Positions 14,850-21,717 of a stretch of DNA of 64,000 nucleotides are shown here, in pieces. Under the pieces are notes generated by a model. It saw only the letters and a list, made by a program, of their open reading frames with translations, had not been told where the DNA came from and ran no database searches. Source of the stretch: Deltaproteobacteria bacterium (lineage in GTDB: Bacteria; Myxococcota_A; Polyangia; Haliangiales; JADYYK01); NCBI GenBank assembly GCA_020853705.1, contig JADYYK010000190.1, positions 43,335-107,334 of the forward strand, written 5' to 3'. Position 1 is the stretch's first letter. Each line of letters opens with the position of its first letter. The position numbers and the translations under genes were made by a program.

Positions 14850-17099
14850 CTACTTGCCGCTCTCCAGATCCGCGGCGAACGCGGGCAGCGCGTTCGAGGC
14901 CACGCCCCAGCGCCGCTTCTTCCAGTCCTTCTGGTGGATGAGGAAGGTCGAGAACGGGTCCATCACGAAGCGGCGCTCGATGGGGCGATCGGCCGCCAGA
15001 TCCTTGCGCTCCTCGGGGTCGGCGTCGATCTCGTACAGGCGGGTGTTGGCGCCGCCGGCATACAGCTTCCAGCCGCCCAGGCGCATCACGTGGGCGTCCT
15101 CGTACTTCGACGCGAAGGCCGGCCGCGGATAGCCGCGCCCGACGCCCTGCGCCAGCGGCACCAGCGACTCGCCCTGCAGCTCCGGCGGCGCCTCGAGGCC
15201 CAGCGCGTCGGCCAGCGTGGGCAGGATATCGACGGTGTCCACGCCCTCCTCGATGACGCCGGCCGGGAACAGCGGCGGATACAGGATCATCAGCGGCACG
15301 TGCACCAGCGACTCGCGCAGCGAGGCGCCGTGGCCGATGCGCAGGCCGTCCTCCCACAGCTCGTCACCATGGTCGCCGGTCATCACGATGAGGGTGTCGT
15401 TGGCGACGCCCCAGGTCTCCAGCTGGGCCAGGAACTTGCCCATCAGATCGTCGGCGTACGACACGTTGGAGTCGTAGATGGCGATGACGCGCTGCTTGTC
15501 GCGCTCGGCGACCTGGACCTTGCCGGTGATGCGCTCGGCCTCGATGCCGGCGAGCTCGGTCTTGTACGGGCCGGTGTACGGCTCGGGATCGTACTTGGCC
15601 ATCCAGGGCTGCTTGGCGCGCCACGACACGTGGTTGTCGATGAGGCCGAGGTACAGGAAGAAGGGCGAGGTCGGGGTCTTGATCGACTTGATGCCGAGGC
15701 CCATGACGTCCTCGCCGCGCACGCCGCCGCCGTCGTGGATGTTGTTGTGGTAGGCGTCCCACTTGCTGCCGAAGCCGCCCGCCGGCGTGATGTAGCCGTT
15801 GGAGGTCACCGCGCTGGTGAACAGGCTGGCCGACTTCATGACCTCGTCGATGGTGGTGAACGCGGCGTCGACCTTGACGCCGGCCTTGATGACGCGGTGG
15901 ACCGACGGGAACGTGCTGGTCCAGATGCTGGCGTGCGAGGCGCGCGACTCGTTGCCCTGCACATAGGCGTTCTTGAACCAGGCCGCCTTGCCGCCCAGCG
16001 AGTCATAGATCGGCGACTCCACGCGCGTGCTCGGGTTGAGCAGCTTGATGCGGTCGGCGCGCAGCGAGTCGTTGATCCAGAGCACGACGTTCTTGGGCTT
16101 CGACGGCCGTGCCACCGTGGGCGCCGCGCCGCCGACCACCAGGGCCGCGCCGGTCAGCCGCGCCGCCGGGCAGCTGGCGTTGGTGATGTCGAGGCGCGCG
16201 ATCTTGCCCGCCGCGCCGCCGAGGTCGACCGCCGAGCCCTTGCCGGTCAGCTTGCCGGTGACCTCGCCACCCGCGCTGGGCCGCAGCTTGACGTCGAGCG
16301 CGCAGCCCGCGACCGGCACGTCGCCGGCCAGCAGGCCGCCCTTGGGCACCATGACGTAGTAGCTCAGTGACGCGCCCTGCGCGAGCAGCAGCGCGCCGTC
16401 CTTGACGTCGTGCAGCGCCAGCGAGGCGTCGTCGGGCAGCGCCGCGGCGCCGCCGATCTGCACCCAGGCCACCGCGGGCGGCGCGCCCTTGGTGTAGATC
16501 AGGCGCAGCACGTTCTCGCCCGCCTTCAGCGCACCGTCGGGCAGCGCGAAGGCCACCGTGGTCCAGGTCGCCGGGATGGGCTGGGTGATCGACTTGCCGC
16601 CGATCTCGAGGGTGACGTTGCGACCGGCGCCCTCGCCGCGCATGCGCACCCAGATGGTCTTGCCCGCGGCCTCGGCCTCGTCGAGCGGGAATTCCAGCGG
16701 CGCATAGTTGTCGATCAAGGTGGCGCGCTTGCCGTCGACGGTGTCCTGCTTGGCCCACCAGTTACGCGGCTTGCCCATGTGCAGGTACTTGGCCAGGCCC
16801 GGCGACGCGGCGTCGATGACCAGACCGCCGCCGAGGTGCAGGTGCGACAGCAGGCGGTTGTCGGTCAGCGAGAAGACCGCGTGCTCGGCGCCGCGTGCGG
16901 GCGCCACCGGGAGGTCGCCGCCCGCGGTGGGCTGGCCGTTACCGGCGCTGCCGGTGCCGCTGCCGTTGCCGCCGGTGCCGCTGCTACTGCCACCCCCGCC
17001 GCCGCCCCCGGATTTCTTCTTGCCGCCGCAGCCGGTCAGCGCGAAGGGGACAGCGATCAGGAAAATGGCCACACGTTTGGTGATTTGCATCGCGCTCAT
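14850..17099 (-). CDS. Sulfatase / alkaline-phosphatase-superfamily lipoprotein
   Basis: 749 residues from ATG 17099 (MSAMQITKR; ATG 17090 also possible). The signal ends in a lipobox ALTGC, followed by Gly/Ser linkers. Residues about 60-340 are beta-rich, with a carbohydrate-binding-like region (VRMRGEGAGRNVTLEIGG). The catalytic domain starts near residue 345 with VVLWINDSLRADR, then NESRASHASIWT and TGDHGDELWEDGLRIGHGAS, and ends with DPEERKDLAADRP, all typical of formylglycine sulfatases. In the C/S-x-P/A-S-R/H active-site pattern the modified position is Ser (SRASH), not Cys, so activation would need an anaerobic Ser-type maturase, or the protein may be a phosphohydrolase or transferase instead. 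No maturase gene is nearby. Confidence 0.75.
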   Translation of the reverse strand: MSAMQITKRVAIFLIAVPFALTGCGGKKKSGGGGGGGSSSGTGGNGSGTGSAGNGQPTAGGDLPVAPARGAEHAVFSLTDNRLLSHLHLGGGLVIDAASPGLAKYLHMGKPRNWWAKQDTVDGKRATLIDNYAPLEFPLDEAEAAGKTIWVRMRGEGAGRNVTLEIGGKSITQPIPATWTTVAFALPDGALKAGENVLRLIYTKGAPPAVAWVQIGGAAALPDDASLALHDVKDGALLLAQGASLSYYVMVPKGGLLAGDVPVAGCALDVKLRPSAGGEVTGKLTGKGSAVDLGGAAGKIARLDITNASCPAARLTGAALVVGGAAPTVARPSKPKNVVLWINDSLRADRIKLLNPSTRVESPIYDSLGGKAAWFKNAYVQGNESRASHASIWTSTFPSVHRVIKAGVKVDAAFTTIDEVMKSASLFTSAVTSNGYITPAGGFGSKWDAYHNNIHDGGGVRGEDVMGLGIKSIKTPTSPFFLYLGLIDNHVSWRAKQPWMAKYDPEPYTGPYKTELAGIEAERITGKVQVAERDKQRVIAIYDSNVSYADDLMGKFLAQLETWGVANDTLIVMTGDHGDELWEDGLRIGHGASLRESLVHVPLMILYPPLFPAGVIEEGVDTVDILPTLADALGLEAPPELQGESLVPLAQGVGRGYPRPAFASKYEDAHVMRLGGWKLYAGGANTRLYEIDADPEERKDLAADRPIERRFVMDPFSTFLIHQKDWKKRRWGVASNALPAFAADLESGK

Positions 17100-17162
17100 A
17101 GAAGTACGAAACGCGACGTCGGGGGGCAAATTCCTGATCTATTCCATGGCGACTTTTTTCCA

Positions 17163-17187
17163 CTCCTCGAAGCTGCGCTTCGAGGGG
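17163..17187 (-). repeat. 25-nt hairpin element after dnaJ (copy 1)
   Basis: On the minus strand, starting one base after the TAG of dnaJ: CCCC leading into stem CCTCGAAGC (17185-17177), loop GCA, and stem GCTTCGAGG (17173-17165), then AG. It is identical to copies at 24434-24458 and 61602-61626 except for the middle loop base (C instead of A). No U-tract follows in the sense direction, so it is not a classical intrinsic terminator. Confidence 0.75.
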
Positions 17188-17188
17188 G

Positions 17189-18328
17189 CTATTTTTTCGT
17201 CGCGCGCTTCACCTTGGCGATGAAGCCCGACAGGCCGCGCTTGGGCGGCTCGACCTCGACGCTCATCTCGGCGGCCAGCTCGCGCAGGAGCTCTTCCTGG
17301 CGGTCGGTCAGCTCGGTCGGGATGGCGACGTGCAGCCGGATGTGGTGATCGCCGCGGCCACGCTCGCCGACGCGCGGGATGCCCTCGTTGCGGCGGACCA
17401 CGACATGATCGGGCTGGGTGCCGGGGGCGATCTCGAGGTCGACCTCGCCCTCGTCGCCCAGCGTGGGCACCTTGACCTTGCCGCCCAGGATGGCGACCGG
17501 CAGCGGGACGTCGACGTCGGAGATCAGCTCGGCGCCCTCGCGGGTGAAGCGCTCGTCGGGCTTGACGTGCAGGACGACGTAGAGGTGGCCGGGGGGGCCG
17601 CCGCGCTCGCCGGCCTCGCCCTTGTTCGACAGCCGCAGGGTCTGCTCGTCATCGACGCCGGCCGGGATGTTGACGCTGAGGGTCTCGCTGGAGCGCTTGG
17701 TACCGCTGCCCCTGCAGCTCTCGCACGGGCTCTTGATGACCTGGCCCTGGCCGCGGCAGCTCGGGCACGCGGTCTGGATCATGAAGAAGCCCTGGCTGTG
17801 CATGACCTGGCCGCGACCAGCGCAGGTCGAGCAGGTCTCGGTCTTGGTGCCCGGGCGCGCGCCGCTGCCGCTGCAGGTGTCGCAGCTGATGCGGCGCTGG
17901 ACCTCGAGGTCCTTGGAGCAGCCGCGCACCGCGTCGGCGAAGGTCAGCTCCAGATCGACGCGCAGGTCGGCGCCACGCGCGCCGCCGCCGCGACCGCCGC
18001 GCCCGCGACCGCCGCCGAGGCCGTCGAACAGGCCGCCGAACAGATCGCCGAAGCGCGAGAAGATGTCGTCGAGCCCGGCGCCGCCGAAGCCCTCGAAGCC
18101 GGCGCGGCGCGGGCCGTCATGGCCGAAGCGATCATAGAGCGACCGCTTCTCGGGATCCGACAGCACCTCGTAGGCCTCGGAGGCCTCCTTGAACTGCTCC
18201 TCGGCCGCCTTGTCCGGGTTGCGATCGGGGTGCAGCTCGAGCGCGAGCTTGCGGTAGGCCTTCTTGACGGTGCCTGCGTCGGCGTCGCGGCCCACGCCCA
18301 GGATTTCGTAGTAATCGCGCTTGGACAT
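17189..18328 (-). CDS. dnaJ: Chaperone protein DnaJ
   Basis: 379 residues, a normal length. J domain at 1-70 (DYYEILGV, HPDRNPD carrying the essential HPD), then a Gly/Phe-rich linker (FGGLFDGLGGGRGRGGRGGG). Four zinc-binding CxxCxGxG repeats follow at about 145-215 (CDTCSGSG, CSTCAGRG, CPSCRGQG, CESCRGSG), then the C-terminal substrate-binding domains. It stimulates DnaK ATPase and delivers unfolded clients. It is alone here: neither dnaK nor grpE is adjacent, so it may be a second DnaJ copy. A promoter TTGACG-N17-TACCCT lies 18 bases upstream, with no CIRCE element. A 25-nt hairpin element follows the stop. Confidence 0.95.
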   Translation of the reverse strand: MSKRDYYEILGVGRDADAGTVKKAYRKLALELHPDRNPDKAAEEQFKEASEAYEVLSDPEKRSLYDRFGHDGPRRAGFEGFGGAGLDDIFSRFGDLFGGLFDGLGGGRGRGGRGGGARGADLRVDLELTFADAVRGCSKDLEVQRRISCDTCSGSGARPGTKTETCSTCAGRGQVMHSQGFFMIQTACPSCRGQGQVIKSPCESCRGSGTKRSSETLSVNIPAGVDDEQTLRLSNKGEAGERGGPPGHLYVVLHVKPDERFTREGAELISDVDVPLPVAILGGKVKVPTLGDEGEVDLEIAPGTQPDHVVVRRNEGIPRVGERGRGDHHIRLHVAIPTELTDRQEELLRELAAEMSVEVEPPKRGLSGFIAKVKRATKK

Positions 18329-18346
18329 GGGTGTTGAGCCGCGGGC

Positions 18347-18375
18347 AGGGTAAGCATGCGGCGCAGGGGCGTCAA
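18347..18375 (-). promoter_or_regulatory. Promoter of dnaJ
   Basis: Minus strand: TTGACG (18375-18370), 17-base spacer, TACCCT (18352-18347), then 18 bases to the ATG at 18328. The -35 is five of six to consensus. No heat-shock operator was seen. Confidence 0.45.
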
Positions 18376-18414
18376 GGATCGCGCGGGCCTACATGATAGG
18401 GTTGTGTGCGACGT

Positions 18415-19644
18415 ATGGGCGCATACCAATTCAGGATCTGGGCGGTTGCGCTGGTCATGCTGGCCGGATGCAAGCGTCCAGGTGGCGGCGGCAGGACCCC
18501 GGCCCGGGAGGTGGATGCGGCGCTGGCGGCGCCCGGGCTGACCCTGACCGACGTCTGGGTCGCGGGCGAGTCAGCGCGGGATCTGCCGCGTTTTCGGCCT
18601 GGCGAGACGCTGGTGGTGGGTTTCGGCGTGCGTGCACAGGGCGCACTGGAGGTCACCGTGAGGGTGGCGACGGGCGCGGCCGTGCTGGTCGAGGGCCACA
18701 CCCGGGCCGACATCCCCGATGGCGGCATTGGCGACCGCGCGACCTCCCAGCTGGCGGTCACCCTGCCGACGGACGCCGCGGCAGGGCCGGCGACCATGAC
18801 CCTGACGGTGCGTGACCAGGCGGGCCGGGTCGGGACCGCGACCGAGGAGCTGGTGGTGGTGCCGCCCCGGGTGGCCGACGTCACCGCGACCGGGGTGCTG
18901 ACCGGGGCGCGGCTGGTCGATGCCCACCTGCGCAGCGTCGGCGTCGGCATGCCCGGTCAGCTGCTGGCGCTGCTGCCCGCCGGGGAGCTGCCCAAGGGCA
19001 CGCGCTTCGAGCTGACCTTCCTGGTGGTGCCGCCCGACGGCACCCAGCCGACCGCGCCGATGGGGGTGCCGGTGGTGCGCGAGGTGCCCGACCTGTCGTT
19101 CCAGCTGCCGACCTCGGTGTCGCCGCTGTATGGCCTGATGGTGCGCGCGCTGGGGCCGCGTGGGGCGGTCATCGGCAGCGCGCGCGTGCGCTTCGCGGGT
19201 GACGTCCCCGACGACGAGCGCGACCACCTGTCGACGCTGCGCTTGACGAAGTTCCAGCTGCGCGGCGGCCCCGGCCTGCGGGCGCTGCGCGCCGGGCTGC
19301 TGCGCGCGGGCGAGCGCGTCGCCATCAGCGCGCGCGTCGGCGGCTACAAGGTCGCCGGGCGGCGCCCGGCGGGTGACGCCGGCGCGCCGGAGTTCGCCAT
19401 CGGCCTGACCATGGCGGTGCGGCTGCGCGATCGCGACGGCAAGCTGGTGGCCGAGCAGGAGCGCCTGGCGGTGCGCGAGGGCACCGTGGTGACGGCGCCG
19501 CCGCGCCTGCTGCTCGACGCCGAGTGGACGGTGCCGGCCAGCGCGCGCGGCCGCGGCATGCTGGAGGTCGAGATCGAGGACCTGGTCGGCGGCACGGTGT
19601 CGTCGGTGTTCCGCGAGGTCGACGTGGTCGAGGCCGCGCCGTGA
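18415..19644 (+). CDS. Lipoprotein with beta-sandwich-like repeats, unknown function
   Basis: 409 residues from ATG 18415 (GTG 18406 would add three). Signal FRIWAVALVMLAGC gives a lipobox. The mature protein alternates short strands (LTLTDVWVAGES, LVVGFGVRAQG, LEVTVRVATG, ATMTLTVRDQAG), suggesting three Ig-like folds. It ends with a strand-rich segment (GMLEVEIEDLVGG). No family was recognised. It is divergent from dnaJ and overlaps the downstream HupE/UreJ-like gene by four bases (GTGA, 19641-19644), so the two are translationally coupled. Confidence 0.65.
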   Translation: MGAYQFRIWAVALVMLAGCKRPGGGGRTPAREVDAALAAPGLTLTDVWVAGESARDLPRFRPGETLVVGFGVRAQGALEVTVRVATGAAVLVEGHTRADIPDGGIGDRATSQLAVTLPTDAAAGPATMTLTVRDQAGRVGTATEELVVVPPRVADVTATGVLTGARLVDAHLRSVGVGMPGQLLALLPAGELPKGTRFELTFLVVPPDGTQPTAPMGVPVVREVPDLSFQLPTSVSPLYGLMVRALGPRGAVIGSARVRFAGDVPDDERDHLSTLRLTKFQLRGGPGLRALRAGLLRAGERVAISARVGGYKVAGRRPAGDAGAPEFAIGLTMAVRLRDRDGKLVAEQERLAVREGTVVTAPPRLLLDAEWTVPASARGRGMLEVEIEDLVGGTVSSVFREVDVVEAAP

Positions 19645-20858
19645 AGTGCGTCGCCAAGCGCGCGGCGGCCGCGGGGCGGCTCGGGCGGCTCGCGCTGCTC
19701 GGGCGGCTCGGCCGGCCTGGCCTGCTCGGCCGGCCTGGCCTACTCGGACGGCTCGGGCGGCCTGGCCTGCTCGGCCTCGTCGGTGTGCTCGCGCTGCTCG
19801 GCGTAGTCGGCGTCGCCGAGGCGCACACCTCGTCGCTGACCTACGGCGAGCTCGACATCGACGACACCCGGGTGACCTACGTCCTCAAGCTGGAGGCGCG
19901 CGATCTCTACGAGGGCCTCGGCCTGGACAAGGATCGCCCCGCCAGCCGCGACGAGGCGCTGGCGGGCCAGGCCCGGCTGGCCGCCTATGTCCTGGCCAAG
20001 GTCGCGGTGACCCGCCGCGGCCAGCCGTGCACGCCGACGGCGCGCCCGCTCGGCTTCGAGGACTCCGCCGACGGCTTCTACGCCGTGCTGACCTTCGACT
20101 ACGCGTGCCCGCTGCCGCTCGATCAGATCGGCCTCAGCTACGACCTCTTCTTCGAACTCGACAAGCTGCACGAGGGCCGCGTCCGCGTCAGCTGGCGCGC
20201 CCGCGGCGAGAAGGCCGCCCGCACCCAGGCGGCCTGGTTCAGGCTCGGCGAGCGCAGCTTCGCCTGGGAGCGCCCCGGCGTCGGCGCCGCTTCCGAAGCA
20301 GGCGCGAGTATGGGCCTCGTCGCGGGCGCCCGCGCGGCGCTGCGCCTCGACCATGTCGCGCTGGTCCTCGCCCTCGCCGCCGCCTGCGCCGCCGCCGGCG
20401 TGGCGCGCGCGCGCGCCCGCATCGCCGCCCTGCGCGCGCTCGTCAGCGCCGGCCTCGGTCTCGGCCTCGGCATCGCGCTCGCCGCCGCCGCCCCCGCTCT
20501 CGCGGCGCCCCTGTCGACCCGCGCCGGCCTGCTGCTGTGCGCCGCCTGCGCCGCCTGGCTCGCGCTGGAGAATCTCATCCTTGCGCGCCCGCCCCCCGAC
20601 GACCCTGGCCACGGAGCGATTCGCACCGCCAGCGCCCTCGGTTTCGGCGTCGTCCACGGCGCCGCCCTCGCGGGGCTGCTCGCCACCGGTAGCACCAGCG
20701 AGCCCGCCACCCTCGCGACCCTCGCTGGCGCCTGGCTCGGCCTCGCTCTCGCTGCCACCGCCCTCGCCCTCGCCACCCGCTGGCTGCGCACGCGCCCCAC
20801 CGCCCTCGCGCTGTCAGCCCTCGCCCTGGCCAGCGCCGCTGGTGCGGTCCTGCTGTAG
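19641..20858 (+). CDS. HupE/UreJ-like membrane protein with repeat-expanded leader
   Basis: 405 residues from the GTG overlapping the previous stop. Residues 10-55 are a Leu/Gly/Arg/Pro tandem (LLGRLGRPG repeated) encoded by a minisatellite at 19674-19800, then LALLGVVGVAEA as the likely signal cleavage. A soluble domain follows (HTSSLTYGELDIDDTRVTY...). The C-terminal half has about six transmembrane helices with LDHVALVLAL and ALGFGVVHGAALAGLL, matching the HupE/UreJ_2 family. Such proteins are proposed metal (nickel/cobalt-like) transporters; no metalloenzyme gene is near. The tandem leader is odd and may be an assembly-variable region. Confidence 0.65.
   Translation: MKCVAKRAAAAGRLGRLALLGRLGRPGLLGRPGLLGRLGRPGLLGLVGVLALLGVVGVAEAHTSSLTYGELDIDDTRVTYVLKLEARDLYEGLGLDKDRPASRDEALAGQARLAAYVLAKVAVTRRGQPCTPTARPLGFEDSADGFYAVLTFDYACPLPLDQIGLSYDLFFELDKLHEGRVRVSWRARGEKAARTQAAWFRLGERSFAWERPGVGAASEAGASMGLVAGARAALRLDHVALVLALAAACAAAGVARARARIAALRALVSAGLGLGLGIALAAAAPALAAPLSTRAGLLLCAACAAWLALENLILARPPPDDPGHGAIRTASALGFGVVHGAALAGLLATGSTSEPATLATLAGAWLGLALAATALALATRWLRTRPTALALSALALASAAGAVLL
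19674..19800 (+). repeat. Coding minisatellite in the HupE-like leader
   Basis: Irregular 9- and 18-base units built from CTCGGCCGG and CCTGGCCTG, with GGGCGGCTC variants. They encode LLGRLGRPG-type repeats directly before the mature protein. The unit length preserves frame. Confidence 0.7.
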
Positions 20859-20860
20859 CG

Positions 20861-20873
20861 AGCCGAACCGGCT
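20861..20873. terminator. Short hairpin between convergent genes
   Basis: AGCCG (20861-20865) and CGGCT (20869-20873) lie between the stops at 20858 and 20875. A 5-bp stem without T-run is weak, but its position between convergent ends suits a bidirectional terminator. Confidence 0.25.
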
Positions 20874-20874
20874 T

Positions 20875-21609
20875 CTAGTAGTTCAAGAACGTGCGCTCGC
20901 GCGGGAGCCCCAGGGTCGCGGCGGTCTCGCGCACGCCCTCGACCATGCCCTTCATGCCACACAGGTAGGCGACCGCGCCGGCGCCCTCCAGGCGATCCTC
21001 GAGCAGGGCGTTCTGCACGTGGCCAGTGCGACCCGACCAGTTGTGGTGCGGACGGGACAGCACCTCGACCACGGTGACACCGGCGGCGCGCCAGGCCGCG
21101 CGCTCGGCCGCGAAGCCGAAGTGCTCGGGCTCGCGCTGGCCCTCGTACAGGGTCACCTTGCCGTGGCGCGCGCGATCGTCCACCAGGGCCTGCACCAGCG
21201 CACGAATGGGCGCGATGCCGCTGCCGACGGCGAACAACCAGACGTCGCGACCCACCGCCTCGGCGACCGGAAAGCCCTTGCCCTGCGCGCCGCTGAGCAG
21301 CACGACGTCGCCCTCGACCAGGACCGCCAGGCTGTCAGCGAGCGGGCTGCCGCGCTTGACCAGCAGCTCGAGCTCGCGCCCCGGCGCCTGCGCCAGCGCG
21401 AACATCCCGGCCTGCCCACCAGGCGCCTGCACCTTGAGGTACTGCCCCGCCACCGTGTACGGCGGGGTGGGTGCCGCGTCGTGGCGAACCCTCAGGCTGC
21501 GCAGCAGCGGAGTCGCATCGGTCGCTGCCACCACCCGGCCTGCGGGCAGGGGTGGCGGGGTCCCTGTCCCTGACGACTGTGGCGATTTTGCTGCCTCGTT
21601 GCTGCCCAT
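20875..21609 (-). CDS. Ferredoxin-NAD(P)H reductase-like flavoprotein
   Basis: 244 residues. The FAD-binding half contains AGQYLKVQAPGGQ (in place of the usual RxYS, so FAD contacts are degenerate) and ELELLVKRGSPLAD. The NAD(P)-binding half contains WLFAVGSGIAPIRALVQAL, KVTLYEGQREPEHF and VAYLCGMKGMVEGV, all typical of the FNR superfamily. No 2Fe-2S ligands are present, so it must pass electrons to a separate partner. The C-terminus RTFLNY ends in an aromatic residue, as in FNRs. It converges on the HupE-like gene and is divergent from the GGDEF-EAL gene. Substrate partner unknown. Confidence 0.75.
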   Translation of the reverse strand: MGSNEAAKSPQSSGTGTPPPLPAGRVVAATDATPLLRSLRVRHDAAPTPPYTVAGQYLKVQAPGGQAGMFALAQAPGRELELLVKRGSPLADSLAVLVEGDVVLLSGAQGKGFPVAEAVGRDVWLFAVGSGIAPIRALVQALVDDRARHGKVTLYEGQREPEHFGFAAERAAWRAAGVTVVEVLSRPHHNWSGRTGHVQNALLEDRLEGAGAVAYLCGMKGMVEGVRETAATLGLPRERTFLNY

Positions 21610-21679
21610 GCTGCGGATGTTGCCACGGATTTTCCCGCCGCTCGCAGCCGTCCTGCGCCGCCGGGGCTGTAACTTTAAA

Positions 21680-21709
21680 TTGAGAAACGCTCGTGCGCCG
21701 GGCTACACT
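21680..21709 (+). promoter_or_regulatory. Promoter abutting the REC-GGDEF-EAL gene
   Basis: TTGAGA (21680-21685), an 18-base spacer, TACACT (21704-21709), then eight bases to the GTG at 21718. The predicted transcription start falls about two bases before the start codon. An AT-rich stretch lies just upstream (21671-21680). No Shine-Dalgarno is visible. Confidence 0.5.
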
Positions 21710-21717
21710 GAGCTGCC

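Noticed and set aside
17163..17197. Plus-strand intrinsic terminator (hairpin followed by ATTTTTT)
   Set aside because: The T-run is the complement of the Lys codons at the end of dnaJ, and no plus-strand gene precedes it; it is treated as the gene-oriented 25-nt element instead.
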